Positions 22,662-29,140 of a DNA stretch of 29,140 bases are shown here, one piece after another. Made by a program: the position numbers and the translations under genes. The notes below the pieces were generated by a model, which was not told the DNA's origin, searched no databases, and worked only from the letters and a program-made list of their open reading frames with translations. The stretch is taken from the NCBI GenBank assembly GCA_021821185.1, contig JAKACU010000012.1, positions 1 through 29,140 on the forward strand, read 5' to 3'. This stretch comes from Bacillota bacterium (GTDB lineage Bacteria > Bacillota > Bacilli > Alicyclobacillales > SLC66). Positions within the stretch are counted from its first letter, which is position 1, and each line of letters starts with the position of its first letter.

Positions 22662-24536
22662 ATGAGCATGCGCGTTCCGGAAGAATTCATCGCCTTATTA
22701 CGTGAGAAGATTGACATCGCTGATGTCGTCTCCGAATACGTAAAGCTCAAACGAACCGGACATTCTTTAGTGGGTTTGTGCCCTTTTCATTCCGAAAAGT
22801 CGCCGTCTTTTTATGTCACCCCAAGTAAGGGGTTTTACCACTGCTTTGGTTGTGGCGCTGGTGGGACGGTTATTACTTTTCTTATGGAAATGGAACAGAT
22901 CCCGTTTGTTACTGCCGTTCAACGCTTGGCTGAGCGCGCCTCACTGCCTATGCCGATCATCGAAGGCACGGAGCAAAGCAACGAGGCTGAGCAGCGGAAA
23001 ATGGCAATGTATCAAGCGGTCGATCTTGCAACAAAGTTTTATAACCACATTTTAATGAATCATGGGGTGGGTGCGCAAGGGCTTTCTTATTTATTTAATC
23101 GTGGAGTTACAAAGCAGACTGTAGTGCAGTTTAATCTTGGTTTTGCTCCTGACCTTGATCAAAAGAGAACGTTGATCGATTTTCTAACTCGTCGCGGCAT
23201 AACTAAAGAGACTATCTTAGATGCTGGTCTTGGCGTTGTGACAGACCAGGGTGAATTGATCGATCGTTTTCGCGGGCGCGTTATGTTTCCGATCTGGGAT
23301 CTGCACGGTAAGCCTGTGGCGTTTGGCGCACGATCTCTGAAAAACGAAAAACCAAAGTATCTTAATAGCCCAGATACATTGCTGTTTCACAAAGGCCATA
23401 TGTTATATGGGTATCACAAAGCTAGGGCTACGATTAAAAAGTCAGGACAGGTCATCTTGCTTGAAGGGTATATGGATGCAATAGCGATGCATCAACATGG
23501 TATCACTAACGTTGTTGCTACGCTTGGCACGGCACTTACGCCTGAACAAGCAGGACTTATGCGTCGCACTGCAGAAGAAGTTATACTATTGTACGACGCC
23601 GATGCTGCTGGCTTTGCGGCTTCAAGAAAAAGCATCGATATCTTGCGCGATGCAGGTGTGGTTGCTCGTGTTGCCACCTTGCCAGCAGGCGTGGATCCGG
23701 ATGAGTATATGCATGATAAAGGCTCGACTGTTTTCGTCACCGAGGTTCTCAACAAGGCAATGAGTGCCCTGTTTTACCAGTTACAATATCTAACACATCA
23801 GCATCCCGACCATCTAACAAGTGGTCGCATCGGATACTTGCGTGATGCGATGGAGATCGTAGCACAAGAAGAAAGTTCCATTGAACGTGAATCTGCCCTG
23901 CAATGGCTGAGTCAAACGTACACCATGGCATTATCGGCTTTGCGTGACGATCTAGAGCGGCAGATACGGACTCATGAGCGTCGTACCGGCCAATCACAGT
24001 CAACAGCATTCAAAGACAAACGCAGAGGTATCGAACACGGTGCCAGAGCGGCGCCCGCACCCCTGCCAGCCAAGCATGACGTCGCTGCACAACAATTGCT
24101 TATGTATATGTTAATGCATGCTGAGGTCGCAAGACAAGTGCAAGAGGAGCTTCTCGGGGATTTTTCTTCACCGATGCACAGTGCATTGCAAGCTTACCTT
24201 TATGCGTATTATGCTGACCATTCGATGGCAGATCCAGAATTGTTTTTGAGTACCATCGATGATTCCGATGTGGTCAGGTATGCAACAGGGCTTTTACAGC
24301 AAGCTTTGATGCAATCTATAGGAGAAATTGTTCTTGACGCCAAGCTGATTCACGATTATATACAGTGCGTGATTGATTTTCGGATTGAACAAAATTTGTC
24401 ACGTGTTGCGGCGGAAATGAAAGAGGCTGGCACTCGGGGAGACTATGTAAGGATGCGGGAAAAAGAGGCGGAGTTTCGCCGCTTGCAGCGATCGTTGCAA
24501 GGCACTGACACGAACCATGAAGAAACAGGCTTGTAG
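22662..24536 (+). CDS. dnaG: DNA primase
   Basis: 624-residue primase that makes RNA primers at the replication fork. N-terminal zinc finger: Cys40, His43, Cys61, Cys64 (CPFH ... HCFGCG). TOPRIM core: EGYMD with the catalytic Glu, and YDADAAG. The C-terminal helicase-binding domain covers about the last 150 residues after a basic, Ala/Pro-rich linker. ATG at 22662 with GGAGGGG nine bases upstream. First gene of the dnaG-rpoD pair; 20 bp to rpoD. Confidence 0.96.
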   Translation: MSMRVPEEFIALLREKIDIADVVSEYVKLKRTGHSLVGLCPFHSEKSPSFYVTPSKGFYHCFGCGAGGTVITFLMEMEQIPFVTAVQRLAERASLPMPIIEGTEQSNEAEQRKMAMYQAVDLATKFYNHILMNHGVGAQGLSYLFNRGVTKQTVVQFNLGFAPDLDQKRTLIDFLTRRGITKETILDAGLGVVTDQGELIDRFRGRVMFPIWDLHGKPVAFGARSLKNEKPKYLNSPDTLLFHKGHMLYGYHKARATIKKSGQVILLEGYMDAIAMHQHGITNVVATLGTALTPEQAGLMRRTAEEVILLYDADAAGFAASRKSIDILRDAGVVARVATLPAGVDPDEYMHDKGSTVFVTEVLNKAMSALFYQLQYLTHQHPDHLTSGRIGYLRDAMEIVAQEESSIERESALQWLSQTYTMALSALRDDLERQIRTHERRTGQSQSTAFKDKRRGIEHGARAAPAPLPAKHDVAAQQLLMYMLMHAEVARQVQEELLGDFSSPMHSALQAYLYAYYADHSMADPELFLSTIDDSDVVRYATGLLQQALMQSIGEIVLDAKLIHDYIQCVIDFRIEQNLSRVAAEMKEAGTRGDYVRMREKEAEFRRLQRSLQGTDTNHEETGL

Positions 24537-24556
24537 GATTGAAGGGAGGGCGGAGG

Positions 24557-25711
24557 ATGAGCAAAGAGCTCAAAGACGGTGCGCCAATTGAAACGACGTT
24601 AGAGGATGTGCGCCAGCACCTTTTGTCCTCCGGTAAAAAGCGCGGCGTTCTCACCTATACAGAGATCATGAATCGCATGTCTCCATTTGATCAAGACAGC
24701 GAACAGATCGAAGAATTCTTTGAACAATTGACCGACCTTGGCATTGAAGTGGTCAATGAAGCCGATGAAGATACGGACGACGAAGATGCCGATGAGGATT
24801 CTACAGATCCGGAGTTGCATGAAGAAGATGTGCATGCTGAAGAGGAATTTGATTTAAATGATTTGAGCGTTCCTCCGGGTATAAAAATCAATGATCCTGT
24901 TCGGATGTATCTAAAAGAGATTGGCCGTGTACCATTGCTTTCTGCAGAGGAAGAAATTGAGCTTGCCAAGCGTATCGAAAAAGGTGATGAAGAAGCCAAA
25001 CGCAGGCTTGCTGAGGCTAATTTGCGTCTTGTCGTCAGTATCGCAAAGCGGTATGTAGGCCGCGGCATGCTGTTTCTTGATTTGATTCAAGAGGGCAACA
25101 TGGGTCTTATCAAAGCGGTTGAAAAGTTCGACTATCGCAAGGGCTATAAATTTAGCACCTATGCCACATGGTGGATTCGTCAGGCAATTACACGTGCCAT
25201 TGCTGATCAAGCGAGGACGATTCGTATACCGGTGCACATGGTTGAGACGATTAACAAATTAATCCGTATCTCACGTCAATTATTGCAAGAGCTTGGGCGC
25301 GAACCAAGTGCTGAAGAGATTGCCACGGAAATGGATATGAGCCCAGAAAAAGTTCGTGAGATTCAAAAGATCGCGCAAGAACCTGTGTCATTAGAAACTC
25401 CTATCGGTGAAGAAGATGATTCGCATCTCGGTGATTTTATTCCTGATGATGACGCGCTGGCACCGGCAGATGCTGCTGCTTATGAACTCTTAAAAGAGCA
25501 GTTAGAAGATGTTTTGGACACGTTGACAGAGCGTGAGGAGAATGTACTTCGATTGCGTTTTGGCCTTGATGACGGACGGACACGTACCCTTGAAGAGGTG
25601 GGTAAGGTCTTTGGTGTAACCAGAGAGCGGATTCGCCAGATTGAAGCTAAAGCTCTGCGCAAGCTTCGTCATCCAAGTCGCAGTAAACGGCTAAAAGACT
25701 TTTTAGAATAA
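24557..25711 (+). CDS. rpoD: Primary sigma factor SigA (RpoD)
   Basis: 384-residue housekeeping sigma factor. Region 1.1 near [15 protein letters not shown], then a strongly acidic linker ([11 protein letters not shown] and following, about 70-100), region 1.2/2 with [32 protein letters not shown] (region 2.4), region 3, and region 4.2 helix-turn-helix [21 protein letters not shown]. Two Shine-Dalgarno-like runs precede the ATG; GGGAGGG at 24544 has good spacing. It ends at a strong terminator. Confidence 0.97.
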   Translation: MSKELKDGAPIETTLEDVRQHLLSSGKKRGVLTYTEIMNRMSPFDQDSEQIEEFFEQLTDLGIEVVNEADEDTDDEDADEDSTDPELHEEDVHAEEEFDLNDLSVPPGIKINDPVRMYLKEIGRVPLLSAEEEIELAKRIEKGDEEAKRRLAEANLRLVVSIAKRYVGRGMLFLDLIQEGNMGLIKAVEKFDYRKGYKFSTYATWWIRQAITRAIADQARTIRIPVHMVETINKLIRISRQLLQELGREPSAEEIATEMDMSPEKVREIQKIAQEPVSLETPIGEEDDSHLGDFIPDDDALAPADAAAYELLKEQLEDVLDTLTEREENVLRLRFGLDDGRTRTLEEVGKVFGVTRERIRQIEAKALRKLRHPSRSKRLKDFLE

Positions 25712-25727
25712 ACGAAGTGTCTTTTAT

Positions 25728-25758
25728 GAGCCGATCCCACCTTGGATCGGCTCTTTTT
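25728..25758 (+). terminator. Intrinsic terminator of dnaG-rpoD
   Basis: GAGCCGATCC, loop CACCTT, exact complement, then TTTTT (25754-25758). The T run abuts the AAAGGAG of trmK, so trmK is read through or has a promoter inside this region; none is obvious. Confidence 0.92.
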
Positions 25759-25775
25759 AAAGGAGCTTAACAGCA

Positions 25776-26531
25776 ATGAAACTTGGCAATCGTTTAGAAT
25801 ATGTGGCTAACATGGTTGGCCATGTCAGTACCATGGCCGATATTGGCGCTGATCATGCGAAAGTGCCGATTCACCTTATTTCACAAGGAAAGGTGCAAAG
25901 AGCGATCGTTGTGGAAGTGACCGATGGCCCGTTTACGAGCGCATCGCAAGCTGTACGTCACGCTGGACTAGAAGATCGTATCAGCGTGGTGTTAGGTAAT
26001 GGATTGCATCCGATTCAGCCAGGTGAGGTGGATACCTTTGTTATAGCTGGCATGGGAGGTGCGACGATCTGGGATATTGTTACGAGTGAACACGCACAGA
26101 ATATCTTGGCTGCTAGTCCGAATGCTTTGGTTTTACAACCTCTTTCCCTAGTGGGTTTGTTGCGATATGGGGCGCCGCAGTTAGGGTATGAGATTCAATC
26201 GGATCAACGGGTCGAGGAAAATGGTATTATTTATGAGTGCTTGCGCCTCGTTGCAAAGGATGTTGTAAGGCGAAAGCAAATCAGTACCTTGGCGCCTCTT
26301 ATTCGAGAAGCCTACGATCATTTATCGGTTCCTGAAAAGGTGCGACTTGCTTGCGGTGAGATTGCCATAAAGGAACATTCCACTTTGTTACTGATCGCGA
26401 TCCAAGACGAAATCAAGAAGCGCGCGGAGATTCTTGAAAAAGTGTCTCGAGATGACCGCGGTGCAAAGGGATTGCAGATACTTAAAGAAGAGTATGATGC
26501 TCTTTACACTATTTTTTGTGCCATAAGGTAG
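25776..26531 (+). CDS. trmK: tRNA (adenine22-N1)-methyltransferase TrmK
   Basis: 251-residue class I methyltransferase making m1A22 in tRNA, as B. subtilis YqfN. SAM-binding MADIGADHAKVPIHL (about 21-35) and VIAGMGGATI (about 89-98) are the family signature; the C-terminal third is coiled-coil-like. AAAGGAG precedes the ATG. Usually followed in Bacillus by yqfO (Nif3 family), which is absent; instead its end overlaps an opposite-strand gene by 23 bp. Confidence 0.93.
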   Translation: MKLGNRLEYVANMVGHVSTMADIGADHAKVPIHLISQGKVQRAIVVEVTDGPFTSASQAVRHAGLEDRISVVLGNGLHPIQPGEVDTFVIAGMGGATIWDIVTSEHAQNILAASPNALVLQPLSLVGLLRYGAPQLGYEIQSDQRVEENGIIYECLRLVAKDVVRRKQISTLAPLIREAYDHLSVPEKVRLACGEIAIKEHSTLLLIAIQDEIKKRAEILEKVSRDDRGAKGLQILKEEYDALYTIFCAIR

Positions 26532-27324
26532 TCCATACTGCGCCAAGACCGATAAACCAAAACAGAACTAAAAACACGATCCCGATGATGGGAATGTTCA
26601 TGAGCAACAGTACACCAAGGGACCCCATCACGAACGGTGCTAAACGCGTGGATGGTACCATGGCACGCAAAATCGTCCGTCCTAGCTTATTTGATACAAA
26701 TAAAAGTCCGATTGTCCCCCCAACAAGGTACAATACAAGGAAAATGGCTGAAACAGACCAGAGAATCGGTGTGAGAATGCTTGCGCCAATTAGCAAAGCG
26801 AGAATGACGGTCATGATAAAGCCTGACAAGACCATGCGCGCGTAATGTTCACTGATCCGGTCGCTCATGGTTTCATCGCGCTTTACGATGAGCCAACCTC
26901 CAAACAGTAAGATGAGCAAAAGTAACGCAGAAAACACTGCATGGGTAGCATACAAAAACAGACTCAGCAACGCAGATAAAGCAAGAACCATGGTGATTGA
27001 ATGGCCTGTTCCTACTTCCAGGATACCTTCCGTAACTTGTGCCGTTGCACTTTGATGCACCTGTCCACCGATGTCAAGAATGAAACCTGTGTGCGATCCA
27101 TTCGCCAGCGTGACATCCTGACCGATAGCGATGATAGAATTGCTCACGGTACCTCTCACAACCACAGGGCGATCTACTGCCACGACCGTATCCACATTTT
27201 CCTGTGAAAAGACGACAATAGGTTGCTTAGGGATTATAGTTGCGGCTAGAGCATGTGGCAAAATGATAAAACTCACGCACAAGAGAGCGACAAAGATAGA
27301 GATGACGGATTTGTTTAATTTCAA
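26509..27324 (-). CDS. Membrane protein with signal peptide and bactofilin-like N-terminal region
   Basis: 271 residues from a TTG at 27324 (GGTGG upstream). Signal peptide with cleavage likely after ALA near residue 28, then about 80 residues of repeating hydrophobic/Gly/Asp pattern (VVVRGTVSNSIIAIGQDVTL), resembling the beta-helical polymer-forming (bactofilin-like) fold, then about six membrane helices (110-265). Function unknown. It starts 7 bp after the anti-sigma stop, so it is in the sigma operon. The start is uncertain: the frame continues 9 codons upstream to an ATG inside the anti-sigma gene. Confidence 0.7.
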   Translation of the reverse strand: MKLNKSVISIFVALLCVSFIILPHALAATIIPKQPIVVFSQENVDTVVAVDRPVVVRGTVSNSIIAIGQDVTLANGSHTGFILDIGGQVHQSATAQVTEGILEVGTGHSITMVLALSALLSLFLYATHAVFSALLLLILLFGGWLIVKRDETMSDRISEHYARMVLSGFIMTVILALLIGASILTPILWSVSAIFLVLYLVGGTIGLLFVSNKLGRTILRAMVPSTRLAPFVMGSLGVLLLMNIPIIGIVFLVLFWFIGLGAVWTTLWHKK

Positions 27325-27331
27325 TTGGTTA

Positions 27332-27700
27332 TCACCCACCTGTGCGTACAAATCGCGTGCTTAGGATAAGTAGCCATACAGCGAACCCCACTAAAAACAC
27401 AGATAAAAAAGTCGAAACTGTCATGAGCTGACCGTGCCACCCACTGCTATACAAAATGGCATCTTGCATGGCTCGCAAAAGGTTGAGTACAATCGTAAAA
27501 AGCCAAGAAGCAGGCGCTAAAAACAACAGGATAAGAGGTAAAAGAAACCCTGTCGACGTCACCACCACCACCAGCTGACTGCGTAGTCGCTTCCTTCGTA
27601 AGATCATGGAGCGAGTACTAGCTAGAAGGCGTTCTTGAAAATCCGGCGCAGGTTCATCCACAAGAGCGCTGATCAGATCTTCTTTTTGATGGTCATTCAT
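27332..27700 (-). CDS. Probable membrane anti-sigma factor
   Basis: 122 residues, short charged cytosolic N-terminus (about 1-42), two or three membrane helices (43-62, about 66-80, 93-115). Its ATG overlaps the sigma stop by 8 bp, the usual arrangement for an ECF sigma and its regulator. No zinc-binding HXXXCXXC motif is seen. Assigned by position and topology rather than by sequence family. GAGAGATGG is the likely ribosome-binding site. Confidence 0.65.
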   Translation of the reverse strand: MNDHQKEDLISALVDEPAPDFQERLLASTRSMILRRKRLRSQLVVVVTSTGFLLPLILLFLAPASWLFTIVLNLLRAMQDAILYSSGWHGQLMTVSTFLSVFLVGFAVWLLILSTRFVRTGG

Positions 27701-28238
27701 GGCTAACACCATCTCTCTCAACGTGTAATCGCAAAGCTTTTTTTGCGTTGGACAAACGGGATTTGACGGTACCTATAGGGATCTTTAAAATGGTCGCAAT
27801 CTCCAGGTACTCATAGCCATCACGTTCGCGCAAAAGCAAAATGGCACGATGTTGTGGGCTCAACTGATCAAGTGCTTCTTCAAGCATAGCACGTGATGAA
27901 AGATCGGCGTGGTTAGCCACGAGCATATCTTTTGTCTCATCCAGCGGTTGATTGTGATGTTTTTTATTGCGTCTCGCGTGGTCGATGGCAAGCCGTGTCG
28001 TCGTTGTTGTCAACCAGGCATGAAAAGCATGTTCATCTTGTAATGAGCTAACTTTTTGATACATGCGAATAAAGGTGTCCTGCGTGACTTCTTCTGCGTC
28101 TAGCCGAGATCGTACGATGGCATAGGCCGTTTGATAAACATGTCGGTGGTAGCGCGTGATAAGTTCGGCTAGGGCACCTTCATCGCTTCTCATGGCAAGG
28201 CGAACGAGACTTGCAAGAGAATCATCTTCGCTTTGCAA
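27693..28238 (-). CDS. ECF (RpoE-like) sigma factor
   Basis: 181-residue group IV sigma factor. Region 2: ELITRYHRHVYQTAYAIV to DAEEVTQDTFIRMYQ and AWLTTTTTRLAIDHARR; region 4: QLSPQHRAILLLRERDGYEYLEIA with helix-turn-helix IPIGTVKSRLSNAKKALR. TTG start after AGAAGGAGG. Third from the promoter in its strand: it follows the BcrC-like gene (26 bp) and precedes the anti-sigma gene (overlap). Probably controls envelope genes including its own operon. Confidence 0.93.
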   Translation of the reverse strand: MQSEDDSLASLVRLAMRSDEGALAELITRYHRHVYQTAYAIVRSRLDAEEVTQDTFIRMYQKVSSLQDEHAFHAWLTTTTTRLAIDHARRNKKHHNQPLDETKDMLVANHADLSSRAMLEEALDQLSPQHRAILLLRERDGYEYLEIATILKIPIGTVKSRLSNAKKALRLHVERDGVSHE

Positions 28239-28264
28239 TTTCCCGTTGCCTCCTTCTTACAGCG

Positions 28265-28855
28265 TCAAGCACGAGAGCGCCCAATTCGCCGTTCGATTTG
28301 TTCCCACAAGTCGATCAAACTTGTTATAAAAGGCTTTACAAAGCGTTTGCTCGCCACAACAGCATAGCCACATCCAATACCAATAATCCATCCCGCCAAA
28401 ACGTCTGTCGGATAATGAATACCGACGTAAACTCTGGCGAAGCCAATTAAGAGCGAAAATATGCCAAAGAAAATACCGATTTTTCGGTCATAGACGAAAG
28501 CGCCAGCCGCTAAACCCATAGAACCTGTTGTATGGTCACTTGGAAATGATGCGTCTGCTGCGTGATGAATTAAGGGTGTCGTGTGTAGGGCTACAAAAGG
28601 TCTTGTACGAAACCAGATATGCGAAATAATGATATTGATAAGAAGCCCAAGAACACCAGCAATCACGGCAGATAATGCAGTTTCTCGATAACGTAGCCGA
28701 TTTTCTGGTCGTCGAGCGACAAACCAGATGATAAGTAAAAATAAAGCGTATAAGTATAAACCGTCATTGGCAATTTGAATCATCAGCGCATCAAACAACG
28801 CGCTTTTTCCATGCCAGTGTTCTAACGTCATATACAGATTGATATCCCAACTCAT
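28265..28855 (-). CDS. PAP2-family phosphatase, BcrC-like (undecaprenyl-diphosphatase)
   Basis: 196-residue integral membrane phosphatase. PAP2 motifs: RTRPF (83-87; Ser stands where many members have the first Lys), SFPSDH (103-108), RVYVGIHYPTD (141-151, with catalytic His147). IHHAADASFPSDHT closely resembles BcrC, which recycles undecaprenyl diphosphate and gives bacitracin resistance. In B. subtilis bcrC is under ECF sigma control; here it heads a sigma/anti-sigma operon and has an ECF-type promoter motif upstream. ATG at 28855 with GGGGTG seven bases upstream. Confidence 0.85.
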   Translation of the reverse strand: MSWDINLYMTLEHWHGKSALFDALMIQIANDGLYLYALFLLIIWFVARRPENRLRYRETALSAVIAGVLGLLINIIISHIWFRTRPFVALHTTPLIHHAADASFPSDHTTGSMGLAAGAFVYDRKIGIFFGIFSLLIGFARVYVGIHYPTDVLAGWIIGIGCGYAVVASKRFVKPFITSLIDLWEQIERRIGRSRA

Positions 28856-28901
28856 TATACAGCACCCCATTTTATGAAGTATTCTTATCCTGCTACAAAA
28901 G

Positions 28902-28927
28902 GACGCGTAAAGGGCAACAAAAGTTCA
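28902..28927 (-). promoter_or_regulatory. Candidate ECF-sigma promoter of the bcrC-like/sigma operon
   Basis: On the minus strand TGAAC (28927-28923), 17-base spacer, CGTC (28905-28902). This resembles the TGAAAC-16-CGTC type of promoters used by Bacillus ECF sigma factors. It lies about 47 bases upstream of the phosphatase start, as expected for an autoregulated operon. Confidence 0.5.
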
Positions 28928-28964
28928 CTTCTTCCAAGCATTTTGCCTGTAGCAGTTTGCTCTA

Positions 28965-28993
28965 TTGTCATAATTCGCGTCTTATGATAACAT
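28965..28993 (+). promoter_or_regulatory. Probable SigA promoter for rnpB
   Basis: TTGTCA (28965-28970), 17-base spacer, TAACAT (28988-28993): five and four of six consensus matches. Predicted transcription start near 29000, matching the 5' end of the RNase P RNA. Confidence 0.55.
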
Positions 28994-28999
28994 AGGGAG

Positions 29000-29140
29000 T
29001 CGCAAAAGTGAGCGAGGCAGTCGCCGGCACAGTGCCGAAAGGCCGTGCGGGAGGAAAGTCCGAGCTCCTCAGGGCAGGGTGCTGGGTAACCCCCAGTGAG
29101 AGTGATCTTAAGGAAAGTGCCACAGACATGAAGACCGCCG
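29000..29140 (+). ncRNA. rnpB: RNase P RNA, 5' part (runs off the window)
   Basis: Catalytic RNA that removes tRNA 5' leaders. Hallmark segment GAGGAAAGTCCGAGCTCC (about 29052-29069), followed by AGGGCAGGGTGCTGGGTAA and GTGCCACAGA..ACCGCC. The order and wording follow the E. coli type A RNA (GGGCAGGGTGCCAGGTAA and ACAGA...AACCGCC) rather than the B. subtilis type B RNA. The 3' half is outside. The 5' end is estimated. Confidence 0.95.

Noticed and set aside
24691..25068. 125-codon leftward frame inside rpoD
   Set aside because: Serine-rich shadow of the acidic rpoD linker; no start signal.
1..29140. CRISPR arrays, IS elements, prophage, tRNA or rRNA genes
   Set aside because: No regularly spaced repeats, transposase-like or phage-like reading frames, or tRNA-like folds were seen.

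Overview
The window looks like chromosome from an endospore-forming, low-to-mid GC Firmicute. The gene content fits Bacillales outside the Bacillus core, and I would guess Alicyclobacillaceae; that placement is inference from gene order and content, since no search was run. Evidence for a spore former is the yqfC-yqfD pair and a YheC/YheD-type ATP-grasp gene. The right half is the classic Bacillus block rpsU-yqeY / yqfC-yqfD-phoH-pgpH(yqfF)-ybeY-dgkA-era-yqzL-recO / ppsR / dnaG-rpoD-trmK. Several usual members are absent: cdd between dgkA and era, glyQS and ccpN (yqzB) between recO and ppsR, and the yqfO-like gene after trmK.

Layout. 1-3278: a 5'-truncated RlmI-type 23S rRNA methyltransferase, convergent fabH, and divergent menC with only 28 bp between the fabH and menC starts. 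3284-7295: a tightly packed leftward operon (GT4 glycosyltransferase, HipA-like kinase, YheC/D ATP-grasp, small hydrophilic protein) and a second, divergent GT4 gene. This is the best candidate here for an uncharacterised surface or spore-coat modification system. 7273-10069: amt (with a good SigA promoter inside the end of the preceding gene), def and a DedA/TVP38-type membrane protein, ending in a perfect 11-bp palindrome that contains the stop codons of two convergent genes. 10061-12880: a small unknown protein, then a three-gene set of NYN nuclease, DUF294-type nucleotidyltransferase and DEDDh exonuclease.

12899-25758: rpsU-yqeY with a consensus promoter and a strong terminator, then the sporulation, RNA and DNA housekeeping block above. 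The small genes rpsU (59 aa) and yqzL (49 aa) are both present. A small leftward membrane-protein gene lies between recO and ppsR. About 320 bp before dnaG hold no recognisable full gene, only very short ORFs with ribosome-binding sites. rpoD ends in a clear hairpin terminator, followed by trmK.

26509-28927, all leftward: a BcrC-like PAP2 phosphatase, an ECF sigma factor, a membrane anti-sigma candidate, and a secreted or membrane protein with a bactofilin-like N-terminal part. An ECF-type promoter motif (TGAAC-17-CGTC) precedes the first gene. This reads as a self-regulated envelope-stress operon. 28965-29140 (+): promoter and 5' part of the RNase P RNA gene, whose visible part resembles type A rather than the Bacillus type B; it runs off the window.
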